Part shown: piece after piece, positions 1-11,879 of the stretch
Layout: each line of letters starts with the position of its first letter
Numbering within the stretch: the stretch's first letter is position 1
NCBI RefSeq assembly: GCF_048773025.1
Contig: NC_133549.1
Location: 44,020,966 to 44,084,965, forward strand
DNA: 64,000 bases
From: Camelus bactrianus
Lineage: Eukaryota; Chordata; Mammalia; Artiodactyla; Camelidae
Direction: 5' to 3'
Notes under the pieces: model-generated
Databases searched by the model: none
The model's input: the letters and a program-made list of their open reading frames with translations, nothing else
What the model was told of the DNA's origin: nothing
Program-made: the position numbers and the translations under genes

Positions 1-169
1 TCTCAGATGGAAGGGCTTAGCACAAAAGGTTTGATCTGGAGTCTGTGATTGTGCTTCAGGAATCTTTTGCCCCTGTAATTCTATGTAAAATTTTGTGTGC
101 GTTTGAATTTTTCTAAGGGGGAGATTTCAGGGTTTCCACAAGAATCCCAGAGGAGTCCTTGACCACTGA

Positions 170-235
170 ATACTGAGAACTGCTAGCCTTCCACAATGCC
201 TGGCAGATAGCAAGTATTCATTAAATGTTAATTCT
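170..235 (+). repeat. L2 or MIR 3'-end fragment
   Basis: Contains the phrase cacaatgcctggcagatagc followed by a tattcattaaatg end, the conserved 3' tail of L2/MIR-type elements. Confidence 0.5.
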
Positions 236-1360
236 CTCTCTGCCAAGGATGCACTTTATAATCAGCAGCTTATCGATGCTGACATAGTTATTTTTGATAA
301 TAAAGGAGTTATTTACAACCAGAATAGAAATAAAAACTCTGCTGCTGTCTTTGCTCTGTCACCTGCCCATGCGCTCCTCTCGTGCTGTGTTAGCTCCCTA
401 GGTGCTGCTCACAACTGTTCCTCTTTTCATCCCCAAGGACCATCTCGTATTATTTACTGTAGAAAAAGGAGCCAGGTCTGTTCTTGAAAGTGAACTATGG
501 CGGGGCTCTTACAGATAGTACATGGGAAGCTGAGTATTGTGAAAGAAAAAGGGTGGAGGAACAGGAGTTATCTTAAAAAATAGAATCAAAATGCCTCGTA
601 CAGTGCTGAGCACAAAATCATTAATTGCTGAATCACAGAAAGGAATGGAGAAGGAGACACGCATTAGACAGCAGGAAGGGGAGATGGGAAAAGAGAAAAC
701 TGGGAAGAGTCTTCCTTAGTCTCCCCACTCCCAGGCCAGTTCACGGCCTTGGCCCCTGTGGCAGGCTGCCCACTTTTGCTGCCACCTAAATTCCTGGATT
801 AGAAGCATACAGGAACAGGAATGGTGAAGAAGCCTGGACTGAACCCCAGGCTAGAAGGTTTTTGTGGGACCATCCTGCTTGCTGAGATGCTTCATGTAAG
901 TCCCAGTCTCTTCATTTCCCCGTAAAAAGCAAAAACAACAAAAATTGGGATTGAGCAATGGCTAATCCTTGGTTCAGGTTAATCATTAATATCTTATCCT
1001 TTATTGGTAGCGTCCAGTGCCCAGATACTGAGAGTCTTCCACCTAGGAACCAGCATGGAGGTTAGCAGGAGGGGTCCTTGGTGTCATTGCTAGCTTTCCC
1101 TTTTTGTTCCCATAAATCAGTCTTGAAATTTTCAGTGCTTGGTACCGAGAAGTGCTTAATTCAGTTGAACCAAACCTGTGGGCCATGGAGAAGAGAAATA
1201 GACTGTCTAAAAATTGTGAGCACAGAAGCCATTCCTCCACACCAATGTACAGACGTGGGGGATGTTTTTAAGAGCTCCTCCTGCCCACATACTTTCCAGT
1301 TTTCCAATGTTGGAAGAGAAATACGGAAGGGGCTGTAAGTACTTCAAGTCTGTGAATGAA
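236..1360. other. Unique intergenic sequence
   Basis: I recognise no exon, repeat family or RNA gene. Base composition is ordinary and the short open frames show no coding signal. Confidence 0.5.
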
Positions 1361-1364
1361 AAAT

Positions 1365-1580
1365 TAATGCCACAATTTATTGGGTGCTCATGTACCACGC
1401 TTTGTGCTAGCCAGATAATTCCTTGTCTCATTAAAGTCATACATCTTGGGGAAGTACTGTTATCTCCAATTTTCTAGTAAAAGACTCATGTGAAGAGTTT
1501 AATATATCTATTCTCAGCTAAAAAGTGGTAGAGTCAAGGTTAACATCCAGGGCTGCCTGATTTTAGGAACTGTGGTCTTA
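1365..1580 (+). repeat. MIR SINE fragment
   Basis: Follows the MIR plan in order: tattgggtgctcatgtacca, then a decayed counterpart of the 'gaggtactatta' region, then 'tggtagagtcaaggttaaca' near the tRNA-like end. Confidence 0.65.
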
Positions 1581-1944
1581 TAAAAGGGTTACCTAAGACC
1601 CTGACAATGTCTACAGGAGCCAGGAAGGAAATGTCAAGTCATGAAAACAACAACCACTTCAGGAGATTTAAAACCACCATGGGAGCCAAGCGCAAGTTCT
1701 CCGCAGCCTGGGTCTGGCCCCCACGCCCCGCGTGGCCTCTCCTGCACGATGCTCTGCTGCTCCTGGCTGGGCCCCAGGTCTGCCCGGGATGAATGGCTGG
1801 CTCCGGGATGACAGCAGCTGTGTGTCTGGTGGAGTGGCATTCAGACACAGGAGGGTGGGTGACACTGAAACACAGCTCCACCCACTCACCTGACTGCTGG
1901 GCACTGCCTGGGGAGAGTCTGTCTTCATTTCTTTGCTGTCCCAT

Positions 1945-2228
1945 TTGCACTGTTCAATACGGTAGCCTCTGGCCACATGTGGATATTGAGCACTTGGTAT
2001 GCGGCCAGTCGAAACTGAAATGTTCTCTAAGTGTGGAATATATCCCAGGATTCAGAGACTTGTAGGCAAAAGAATATTAAAATGTCTCAATCATTTTTTT
2101 ATATTGATTACTTGTTGAAGTGGTATTTTGGATACATTGGGGTCATAAAATTGTATCATTAAAATTAATTTTACCTATTTCTTTTTACCTTTTTAATGTA
2201 GTTGCTAGAAAATACTAAGTTGCATAAA
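1945..2228 (+). mobile_element. Old DNA-transposon-like repeat, copy 1
   Basis: Begins ctgttcaatacggtagcc, then ccacatgtgg, then an AT-rich core with the phrase 'aattttacctatttcttttt'. I recognise a common old mammalian repeat of hAT type but am unsure of its name. Related copies lie at 6,775-6,965 (opposite strand) and 9,238-9,478. Confidence 0.55.
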
Positions 2229-3525
2229 TGACTTATGTTACACTGCTATTTTCCAGAGCCTCTGGGGCTCTAACCCTAGTTGTCCTTTCTCCCCTAGAAA
2301 CTATTCCTCAACTCCATTGGCACCTGTGGCCACATGTCCTCTTTTCCTTTAGTCCTGAGACCACCCTGGAGAGGAGAGAGGAGAGAGAAGGGCAGAGGAA
2401 AAGCAGTGACAGGTTTATCCTTTGGCTTCTCTGGGACTGGCTCCTGCCGTCCAAGGCTGGCCATGGGACTCCTCAGCGTGGTCTGGCTCATTGGTGTGTA
2501 CCTGTGGGCTGCAGCCCAGAGGGGCGCAGGGGTTCCTGCAAGGGGACTTTAAGTCAGGGTGTGTGTCTGTCTCTCCCAGAGTGGGCCCTGCCCTTTAGTG
2601 TTTTTCTGTGTTGTGATCCATCGATATTTTTTAAGTTAGTGAATTCACAACAGGTAATGTGTATGTTTGTTCTGCATTTTCCATATGGATAAAAATGTAG
2701 CTTTGAAGTATGGAAACCAAAATTTGTGGGTGTTAATAAGGCTCTTCTGATTCTCAAGTGCAGGGAACTACTGATACAGTTCTCTAAAAGCAGACAGAAG
2801 GAGAAGTTGTTCAGAGATGAAGAGAACACTAAACTTGTAATCTCCCTCTGCCATGACCCACTGTCCCCCATTAGTCGTTCTGTTCAGGTTAGAGGCCCAG
2901 GGCCAGGGCCTTCTGCCTCTCCCTGATGAAAAGCCCCTGGGGTTTAGTGGAAACCTAATGCCCCAGTAATCCAGGCTTTATTAAGTACTTGAATGTAACT
3001 GAAATCGACCATTCATAAGAGGTCTTGTACTGCAGACTCTTGAACACTTGCTGTGTGAATTGTGTTGGATGAACCAGGAAGAGGAGGAGGACGGAGAGGA
3101 GAGGCATGGCTCTCTTCCTAGTCTCTGCTTCCCTCTCCCAAGCCTCCTCTTTCCAGAGGAGTCTAGAAACCATCTGGTTTGGAGGAAAAGGGGATATATT
3201 TAGTCTGAAGCAGAGACAGACATAGAATCAGAGCCAGTCAGAGCTGTTGGAACTTAGTGGTAATGGTGCCCTCTCAGTGTCCTTGTGAGGAGGAGATGGG
3301 GGTCAGAGGACGACATCACGGATCCCCACCATCGCTTCAGCCATGGAGCTCCCTGCCTATGGCTTAGAGTAAGATTTTGTTTAAACAGAGCCTGAAAATC
3401 ATCAAACTAGTTTTACAGCAGAAACAGAAATTTGGGAAGACAGCAGCTTGGGGCTGAGATGATCCATCCAGTGAGTAGTACTGAGAGGTAGTGCAGGGAC
3501 TTGACTCCATCTCTCTTTTAAAATC
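2229..3525. other. Unique intergenic sequence
   Basis: No recognisable repeat or exon. Short open frames on both strands lack coding character. Confidence 0.45.
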
Positions 3526-3529
3526 AGCT

Positions 3530-3705
3530 CTACTAAGCGTACTGTTTGACAAGTTCTGACAGATGTGTACACCCCTATAACCAACACCCCAGTTAAGGCT
3601 TGCGATACCCCCTCCCTCCAGAAAGTCCTCTCGTGCCACTTTGCAGTCTCCCCCGTGCCTGCCCCAGGCTACCCTCTCATGTCTATCACAGGAGACGACT
3701 TGAGT
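3530..3705 (-). mobile_element. Old L1 relic, antisense
   Basis: The phrases tgacagatgtgtacacccc, cagaaagtcctctcgtgcc and tttgcagtctcccccg match an antisense part of old mammalian L1 elements as I remember it. No intact frame remains. Confidence 0.45.
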
Positions 3706-3864
3706 CACTAATCCCGTCTCCCAGGTTGCAGTGTGTGTGTAGGCTATGCCTCCTTTCACTCCCTGCCTGACCTTGTCTGTTTCCAGGTGGCGGAGGGAGG
3801 ACTCTTGTTTCTGTTTCTGGGACCCATGGCAGCAAATGAGAAGAGTGATTCTGGCTTTTGGAGA

Positions 3865-3970
3865 CCTGACTTCCCTGCAGGCAGGGGCTCTTCTTCATAT
3901 TCTGTTTCCACAATGCCTAGTGTAGTGCCTGGCATAGAGGAGGCTCTTAGTAAAGGTGCTGAACTGAGTC
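3865..3970 (+). repeat. L2 3' end
   Basis: Ordered L2 tail phrases: ctgcaggcaggggctcttct, then cacaatgcctagtgtagtgc, then a decayed 'tagtaaaggtgctgaa' end. Confidence 0.7.
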
Positions 3971-4615
3971 TGACCCATCCAGCAACAGAAGGAGCATCTG
4001 TCAGAGAACCTGTTTGGTTCCTTCCTGTGCTGAGAGTGGTGGTTCCTCTCACTGATCGACACAGGAGAATTTTCTGGCCTGAGTGATAGGCACAAGGGCA
4101 GGAGCTACGTCCAATCATCTTGGTTCTGTCCCCGCGACACAGTGCAGTGGGAGAGACGGTGGATTGTAATATGACATGGGAGGTGACAAGGTAGAGCCGA
4201 ATGCTGTCAAAGCAGAGAGGAGGGGCACAGAGTTCAACTGAGAGATTTGTGGAAGCTTTTCTGGAAGGCACATGACAGCGCATGTTGCCTGTGACATAAC
4301 TACTCTGAGTGGGAGGATGGAATATACATGGCCCCTGAAGTTGTTGGCATCATAAGACTCTGTAAGTAAGAGGCTTGTTGAATGGCCATAAGTGCCCACA
4401 GGTATCCGCACACATTTGTGGTTTGGGTCAGAAAATGGCCTGATTTTCTCCAACAATGTTTTTGCTTCCTGGGAACAGCAGTGGAAATGAGTGGATGGTT
4501 GGGGTGGAATATCTTGTGCCCTGCAGTCATGAAGAAACGCAGAGGGGCAAGGAAATGTCTAATGTCAGTGAGAGCCATGGAAAATACCAAGTGTTGCAAC
4601 ACAGAACACAAATGG
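3971..4615. other. Unique intergenic sequence
   Basis: I recognise nothing here on either strand. Confidence 0.4.
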
Positions 4616-4619
4616 AATT

Positions 4620-5365
4620 CATATATGACTAATGAGAGTGCCATATTGGTCCAACTACTTCGGGAAAAACTGGCAGCATCTGCTGAAGCCTAACCTATAA
4701 CCCAGCTATTCCACGGACATGTCTATATCCAACAGAAATATGCTCACCAAGAGACTTGTACTGGAACTACCCAAATGCCCAGCACTAGTACAGTGGATCG
4801 ATGCATGGTGGATATGGCGGGCAGAACAAGGCCACCGCCTGGGTGTTCACATCCTGTGACTATGTCATCTTACATAGCAAGCTGGAAAGGTAAGGAAACA
4901 GATTCTTCCCTCGAGCCTCCAGAAGGAATGTGGCCCTGCTGACACCTTGATTTTAGCCCAATGAGACCCGTTTCTGACCTCTGACAACCAGAGCTGTAAG
5001 ATATTAAGCCACTAAATTCATAGTAATTTGTCACAGCAGAAATAGAAAACTAATACAGTGGAATCTTCATACAGTGAATACTACACAGCCATGAGAACAA
5101 ATGATCTACAATTATTTGTAACAATATGGCTGAAAACCAGACATAAAATACATAGCGTATGATTTCGTTTACAAAAATGGGCAAGACGAATCTAGGCTAT
5201 TAGAAAACAGGGGAGTGCTTACTCTTGGGGTGGGGGTGGACAGTGGGCAGTAGGAAGTCCTGAGGTGCTGGTTACAGAAGTGTGCTCAATTTGTGAAAAT
5301 TCATTGAACTGTACACTTATGTGTACTTTTCTCAATGTGTATTATGCCCCAATAGAAAGTGTGTA
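4620..5365 (+). mobile_element. Old L1 (L1M) 3' end, split by an LTR fossil
   Basis: Left part: cgggaaaaactggcagcatc and acccagctattccac. Right part: tactacacagccatgag, then gtgctggttacagaagtgtg and attcattgaactgtacactt. Both are L1M 3' regions in consecutive order, with an MLT1-type LTR inserted between them at about 4,813-5,058. Confidence 0.8.
4813..5058 (+). mobile_element. MLT1-type (ERVL-MaLR) LTR fossil inside L1M
   Basis: Ends with the MLT1 phrases gacaccttgattttagccc, then taagccactaaattcatagt and gaaaactaatacag. It is a partial, broken solo LTR, ancient (mammal-wide age class), and lies inside an L1M, so that L1 is older still. Confidence 0.7.
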
Positions 5366-5422
5366 TATGTGTCTGTGTGTGTGTGTCTCTCTCTGTGTCT
5401 GTGTCTCTCTGTGTCTGTGTCT
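5358..5422. repeat. (TG)n/(TC)n simple repeat
   Basis: Interrupted gtgtgtctctctctgtgtct-type repeats, directly after the L1M 3' end and probably grown from its tail. Confidence 0.8.
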
Positions 5423-5990
5423 AATACAGATCAGCCTGGACTAGATTTTGAGAGGCATGAAGGAGATTATTTTTAACTAGGACTAATGATTTAAGGGTTT
5501 AGTTCTTGGAGAGAAGGAGAAAAGACTGGGGCGAAGGGGCCAGTACTTCCTGGAGGTACTGCTTGGAGCAGAGTGTGTGATGAGGGGGTCTGGGGTGCTG
5601 TGGAGCAGATGTGGACGTCTTGGCCCAGAGTTCAGTCATCCCATATGCATTATTGGGCTGATGACATTTTATGAGTCCTTAGGGATGTCAGAGTCACGGG
5701 TGGGTGGATGAAAGGGTGGTACTGAACGGTCCAGGAAGGTAGTACTGATGGAAGTGTGGAGTGAGATGAGAGTCAAAGGGGCAACTGAAGCTCTGGGGGA
5801 TGGGCAGGTGGGCGGAGTGTGTTCTGGGAGAGGCCAGGCCACACTTAAGGCATTGTTTCCCTCAAATGACTTTTAGGTGGTGCTTTGGATGAACTCTTCA
5901 AACTTTAATAGTGTTTATGTCAATGTGTAGCAGAAAAATATAACTTGTATATTGTCTGAATTTATACATTCTTTAGGGCCGGGGCTTTGT
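5423..5990. other. Unassigned G-rich sequence
   Basis: No exon or RNA gene seen. Parts may be decayed repeat but I cannot name a family. Confidence 0.35.
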
Positions 5991-5992
5991 AG

Positions 5993-6164
5993 AGCAGCGG
6001 CTTGGACTTCAGCAGCAGAACCACTTAGAGGCCGTGTTGCAGCATTGCTGAGTCTTTCCCCTGGAGCTTCTGATTCAGGTGGTCTGAGGCTGAGGAGTTT
6101 GCATTTCTGAGAAGTCCCCGGGTGATGCTGATGCTACTGGGCCAGGGACAACACTGAGAACTGC
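5993..6164 (+). mobile_element. MER5A-like hAT DNA transposon remnant
   Basis: Starts near gagcagcggcttggacttca, contains 'ttctgattcaggtggtctgag', and ends gtgatgctgatgctactggg ... tgagaactgctg. This is the MER5A order with decayed inverted ends. Confidence 0.7.
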
Positions 6165-6559
6165 TGATGTAGAGGTGGCAGTGGGTGAGCAGTTTGTGCC
6201 CAGTCGTGGATGTGGAACACAGGGGCTGGAGGGGAAGGGCAGCTCACTGTGGGAAGGGGAGGGGCAGGTGTGCGGACCAGGAGACACCTAGGCAGAAGGC
6301 AGATTTGGCCTTGCCTGGCGGGGCGCAGAGTGAGCTGGTGCCTGGTGCTGGGTGCACAGTTGGCACAGAGGTGGGGGTGCCCAAGAGGGTCACAGCTGGA
6401 GCTGGTCTTCCACAATTAGGGAGCCTGATTACTCAGCTAAGGCATCTGCAACTTAGCAATAATGCGGGAAGAGGGAAGCAAATCAAGACTCTGATGGTGC
6501 CCAGGGGATGCCAACTCCTCTAGTTTTCCTGGCACTTTGATCAGCTCAGAGAGGAAGGA

Positions 6560-6765
6560 AACCAGCTTCTACGGAGCATCCACTGCTCTTCAGGAATTTT
6601 ATATACTTTATCACATTTAATCATCAAAATCCCATGATAATTAATCCATCAATCCATTTTAAGGAGAATTAAACTAAGGCCCCGAGAAGTGGAGGGACAT
6701 GCTCATTGCTGTCCAGAAAGACCTGGGATGCAATCAGCCCTGGGGCTGGCTTGTCTAAACCTCCC
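6560..6765 (+). repeat. MIR SINE fragment
   Basis: tatcacatttaatcatcaaa, then a gap-degraded core, then aactaaggccccgagaagtg, consistent with MIR order. Confidence 0.6.
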
Positions 6766-6774
6766 AGCTCCAGT

Positions 6775-6965
6775 ATTATCATTTCAACATGCAATCAATA
6801 CAAACCCAGTATTTAATCATTGTAAACAATTGAGATATTTTACATTACTCTTGTGCATTAAGTCTTCAAGATATAGTATACATTTTACACCTACAGTGCA
6901 ACTCAATTCAGATAAGCCACATTTCAAGTGCTCAGTCGCCCCCACATCTCACTGCCCTATTCCAC
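6775..6965 (-). mobile_element. Old DNA-transposon-like repeat, copy 2 (inverted)
   Basis: Phrases 'gagatattttacattact', acacctacagtgcaactcaa and ccacatttcaagtgctcagt are the reverse complement of the element at 1,945-2,228. Confidence 0.55.
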
Positions 6966-7565
6966 GGAGCTGCTTTTCAAGGATGAGAACGGACGGGTAC
7001 ATGTGCCTGTAATCACCATTTCTGCCACTAGATGGCGGAGGTGACCGTCTCCCAGTTGATTAGGCATTAGAGAGAGGATGGGTGGGCCCGCTCTTCAATC
7101 TTTGTCTTTAATTTATTTGTTTACATTTTAGCCAGCAGTAAGCTTAAAAGATTCCAAACCATTATAAACTAGCTGTAGAAATAAGCACAGGTATCTGGGT
7201 TCATGTGTATCTGGTGCCAACTGAATAACTAGGAGTTCTCCAAGTTAATATCCATGTAAAATATAATGTTAATTTAAGGGTAAGTGGTAAAAGCATGCTA
7301 ATTGATAGCTTCTATGTATATTATTAAAACAATAGGAATGGTAGCAATTGTAGAACTTAAGCAAACAAAAGATTTTTTTTGGTGAGAAGTGTCTCTCATT
7401 GACATTCTTCAGAATTGCAGGTATATGGTAACAATAAAAAGCAGACCAAATATTAGTTGATTATTGAAAAAAATCCTCCACGGACAACTAACTGCCTTGT
7501 TGCCTGCACCCAAGGGTGCAGTCCAACCATGCCAACTTTGGTGCACAGTGGTACCTGCTATCCTG
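6966..7565. other. Unique intergenic sequence
   Basis: AT-rich and featureless to my reading; no repeat family recognised. Confidence 0.4.
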
Positions 7566-7569
7566 GGGC

Positions 7570-7720
7570 TTCCATTCAGCTTCAAAAATGGAGAAACAGA
7601 GCCTAGTGAGGCAACTTGCCTCCATTCCGCCACATGGCTGCTGATGGCTGACCTAACACTAGAAGTCAGGTGCTCTGGACTCCCCGTCCAGTGCTCTGTT
7701 TGCTGTGCCATTCTATTTGA
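7570..7720 (+). repeat. MIR SINE fragment
   Basis: aaaatggagaaacagagcct, then gcaacttgcctccattccgc, then agaagtcaggtgctctgga, matching the 3' half of MIR. Confidence 0.6.
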
Positions 7721-7969
7721 GATGCGGTGGCAGTTGCAGCCATATCGTTTTTCATGTCCCTGTGTACAAGAACCTTGAGCTGGACACAGTGGCCAAGAGC
7801 CCAGCCCCTGAAGTGCCACTTAAAGGCTGAACCGTGAGGGCCTCAGAAAATTGTTGAGTGGATGAGGAAAAGAGGGAAAGAAGTGCCCTCCATACATTTT
7901 AGGAGTTTACCATTCCTGGAGGTGGGGGGACCAGTCAGTCAGCCATCTGAAGGCAGATTGATTACACTG

Positions 7970-9150
7970 GACGGCTTCCATCATGGCTGCACATGGATTT
8001 GGTCCTCACTGGAATAGACACTTATTCTGGGTATGGATTTGCCACCCCCTTCTGAAATACTTCTGCCAGCCCAACCGTTTGTGTGCTCCCAGCATACCTC
8101 ATTCATTGTCCTGGTGTTCTTTCTATACAATATTGCTTCTGACCAGGGAACTCATTTCAAAGCCATGTTAAATACAGCAACAGATTTGTATTCATAAGAA
8201 TTCACTAGTCCCACTGCACGCCCTATAACTTGGAAGCAGTTGTCCTGCTGGAACTATGGGATGGCCTACTGAAGAGCTGGTTATGTTACCAGCCGGCCTG
8301 AAAGTTGGGGTTCTGTCTTACAGATGCACTGTGTGCTTTGAATCTGTGACTGTTTCTCCCACAGTAATCAAGGGTTTGGAAATGGGAGGGACTCCTGTCA
8401 CTATTATGTTAATAACTTGCCTGCAGAATTATTTCCCCCTGTCTTGTGTCACTTTGAGCTCTGCTGATTGGAAGGCCTGAGAGTTCTGACGGTGGAATGC
8501 TTCCATCAGGGGACACCACGATGATTCCATTGAACTGAGACTGCCCCTTGGCCACGTTGGGCTCCTTGTGCCTCTGAAACAAGGGGAAATTGGGTTGCTG
8601 CTACACAATGGGGCATAAGAACTACATCTGCTACGTTGGGGTACCTCTTAATACTTCTGTGTAGGTGGTAAAAGTTAATGGAAAACTAAAGCAATCAACA
8701 AAGGTGGGGCCACTGAGGATTCAGATCTTTCAGCAATGAAGGTTTGAGTCATTTCAGCAAGTAAAGGACCCTGACCAGCTGATTTGTTGGTGGAGGGTGA
8801 AGGGAACATGGAACGAATGAGTAAAGGAAGAAGGAGGTTATGGATATCAACTGTGGACTTGTGACCATCGCAGACTGGGGATTCTGTGTAGCAGCCATGC
8901 ACATTTTTTCCCTTGCTTGCTATGTGTCTTAGTGTATTAACTAATTTCTTTTTCCCCCTCTTTTCTTCTTATTTTATGTATGGATATTGTTGTAAGTTAA
9001 CTTTACAAATGTATTCAAGTGGGACTGGCACTGAATTTGAGGAGCAGTCAAAACCTTTCAAGGATGGATGTTGTGTCTGTTGGCCAGACATGGACACAGT
9101 GACTCTTGGGACTTTGTCCATCTCCCCATTTTGCGGAAGAGGCAAGAACA
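7970..9150 (+). mobile_element. ERVL endogenous retrovirus fossil, internal 3' part
   Basis: Recognisable ERVL pol 3' region (integrase-like part near 7,985-8,330), then a dUTPase-like part (about 8,490-8,620, with aggggacaccacgatgattc), then the 3' internal tail. It is ancient and heavily broken, with no usable frame. I identified no flanking LTR pair of its own. Family assignment rests on remembered ERVL phrases in order. Confidence 0.7.
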
Positions 9151-9237
9151 ACCGGGTACCAAAGACAGTTGCATCTTGTGTTGTATTGGGTCGAATGGAA
9201 GTTCAAAGGTGCCTATAAGAGTGTATCAGGTTGCTGA

Positions 9238-9478
9238 GGTGTGCTGTTAAGTGCTTATACATCAGATTTTGAGGAGTTAGTTCAAAAAATAATGTTAAAT
9301 ATTTCATTAATATTTTTATTTTGGTTACATGTTGAAATTATAATATTTTTATTATGTTAAATAAGATGTATTACCACAATTAATTTCACCCATTTCTTTT
9401 TACTTTCTTATTATGCCTACCAGAAAAATTTAAATTACCTACATGACTCTGATTGGATTTCTGTTGGATGGTGCTGGT
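9238..9478 (+). mobile_element. Old DNA-transposon-like repeat, copy 3
   Basis: Shares the AT-rich core (ggttacatgttgaaattata, aatttcacccatttcttttt) and the tgttggatggtgctg end with the element at 1,945-2,228. Confidence 0.5.
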
Positions 9479-9885
9479 CTAGATAGTTTATTTGCCTAAG
9501 TTGGGTCAGGTGTGGTGGAACCTGCTCCTTGGCATCCGGAGTGGACTTCTACTTCATTTTCTCTTGGGGGAATTCCCTCTCCCCCACTATGTCAAGTCTG
9601 GGCTTTAAATCAAGCTGTTCTGCCTTCTTTTCCTGTGTCGAGGAGTGGGTGCCTGGCTCAAATTTGACTAACTAGATTCCCTCCCTCCAGGACTTGGAGC
9701 TTTGAATGGAGTATGGCAGGGATACCAGGGGGAGCAGAATGCATTCATCCCAGCAGTGGGCCTGACAAAAAGAACAGTAGTTCCTGCTTCCTGGATGCCT
9801 CCAGCAGTGCCCTGGTCCAGGCCTGGCTCTCCAACTTTTCTCTTCCTGATTCTGCAAGCTACCCTCTATCCTTTGAATTTATTTC
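9479..9885. other. Unique intergenic sequence
   Basis: No repeat family or exon recognised. Confidence 0.4.
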
Positions 9886-9977
9886 TTTTCTTGCTTGAAA
9901 AAATTTAAATAATTTAAATTTTCATAAGTAGTAGATGCATATACACCAGATTCAAAAAGCATTAAAGTGTATTCAGA

Positions 9978-10891
9978 GCCACAAAATGGGAGAAAATATT
10001 TACAAATCATATATCTGGTAAGGGACTTACATCTAGAATGTGTAAAGAACTTTTACAACTCGACAACAACAAAATAACCCAATTTAAAAAATGGTCAAGG
10101 GATCTGAATAGACATTTCTTCAAAGAAGAGATACAAATGGCCAATAATCACCTGAAAAGATGTTCAGCATCCTTAGCCATCAGCAAAATGCAAATCAGAA
10201 CCGTGACGAGATGTCACTTTATACCCCCTAGGACTTATAGCCAAAACAGATAACAACAAGTATCGGCAAGAGCATGGAGAAACTGAAAACCTCCAACATT
10301 GCTGGTAAGACTGTGAAATGCTGCAGTCACTCAGAAACAGCCTGGCAGTTTCCCAGAAAGTTAAACATAGAGTTGCCGTATGATCCAGCAATTCTAATCC
10401 CAGAGAATGTACCCAAGAGAATGAAAACATAGTCACACAAAAACTCGTACATGAATGTTCATAACAGCATTATTCATAATAGCCAAGGAGTGTAAACAAC
10501 CCAAATGTGCATCATTTGATAAAATAAATGGGTATGTGCATACAGTGGAATGCTATTCAACTATACAAAGCAATGAAGTACTGAAGAAGCCAGACACCAA
10601 AGACCACATATTGTATGATTCAATTTACATGAAATGTCTGGGAAACGCAAATCTAGAGAATCTACAGGAAGTAGATTAGTGGTTTCCTAGGGCTGGGGGC
10701 GTGGGAGTTGGGGGAATTGGGGCTGCAGTGAGTGCTGATAGGTCTGGGGCGATGAAAATGTTCTAAATTTGATCGTGGTAATGGCTGTACAATTCTGCAA
10801 ATGTACTAAATGCCATTGAATTGTACACTTTAAATAGGTGGATTGTATGGTATATGTAAATTGCATCTGAAACCTGATTTTAAAAAAAAGA
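9978..10891 (+). mobile_element. 5'-truncated L1 with target-site duplication
   Basis: Starts in the ORF2 3' part (gagaaaatatttacaaatca) and runs through the 3' UTR to an A-rich tail (ttttaaaaaaaag). The nine bases tattcagag stand on both sides (about 9,968-9,976 and 10,893-10,901), a target-site duplication. A short open piece at 10,038-10,253 is a decayed ORF2 C-terminal part. Confidence 0.8.
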
Positions 10892-11300
10892 TATTCAGAG
10901 AAAAATCTTCTCCCTGCCTTTGCTCCCCCACTTCCCCATCCCCCTTCCCCAGCAGCATCCATTATTGTCAGTTTATTGTGCGTGCTTCTGGAGATTACAC
11001 ACACACACACATCCATACACACACACACAGAGTGTTTATATGGGTTGGTAGCACACCATACAAACTGCTCTGTGCTTGCTTTTCTAATTTTAATTCTATG
11101 AGCTGCTCACAATCCTTGGAAGTCATTGCTTTTCTCACTTAATTTTAAAAAATTATTTAAATTTTATATATTTAAATTACATAAATAATGTACATTTTGA
11201 TTTAAGTTTTTAATATACGTTGGAGTCCATCTCATACTAGTACACAGAAATCATTCTTTTTAATGTCTGCACGATATTCCAGTGTGTGGCTGCATCCCCC

Positions 11301-11646
11301 GGGTGGCTGAATAATGGCCCCCTGGAAGAGATCCACGCCCAAATCCCTGGAACCTGTGAATGTCACCTTGAGGGCAAGACAGGACTTTGCAGGTGTGATT
11401 AAATTACCATGGGGAGATTGTTCTGGATCCTCTGTGTGGGCCCTAACTGCAATCTCGGGTCCTTAGTAGGCCAGGAAAGGATTCTCTCTTAGACCCTCTG
11501 GAGGGATCACAACCCTGCCAATGTGTTGATTTCAGGCCAGTGATACAGTTTCAGACTTCTGGCCACCAGAACTGTGAGAGGATAAATTTCTGTCGAGGTA
11601 AGCCATCCAGTTTGTAGTTTTTGTTGCAGCAGGCACAGGAAACGGA
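11301..11646 (+). mobile_element. MLT1-type (ERVL-MaLR) LTR fossil
   Basis: Ordered MLT1 phrases: ggctgaataatggcccc, ccctggaacctgtgaatgtc, then ccaccagaactgtgagagg and a decayed 'ttgcagcaggcacaggaaac' end. Ancient, broken solo LTR inserted in an older antisense L1. Confidence 0.75.
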
Positions 11647-11879
11647 TCTCCATACTGATGGATATTTAGATTATTATCTTGCTTTGCAAATGGTGCTATA
11701 GTAAGTTTCCTTGAACATGTGTCATTTCACATAGGAGTGAGTAAATCTATCAGGTAAATTGTGGAAGTGGAATTGCAGGATCAAAGAAATATGGTGTTCT
11801 ATGTTCTCTGCTCATGTCCAAAGAGCATTAATTCACTTTGGATCCATGGGACAACTTCCCCTACTTTGACTTTCCCAGG

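Larger units (their letters stand above)
9890..11810 (-). mobile_element. Old L1 relic (antisense) interrupted twice
   Basis: Outer pieces of one antisense L1M-type element lie at about 9,890-9,977, 10,892-11,300 and 11,647-11,810. Phrases include 'gatattccagtgtgtggctgca' and 'ggaagtggaattgcaggatc'. A sense L1 (9,978-10,891) and an MLT1 LTR (about 11,301-11,646) split it. A (CA)n stretch lies at 10,996-11,030. Confidence 0.6.
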
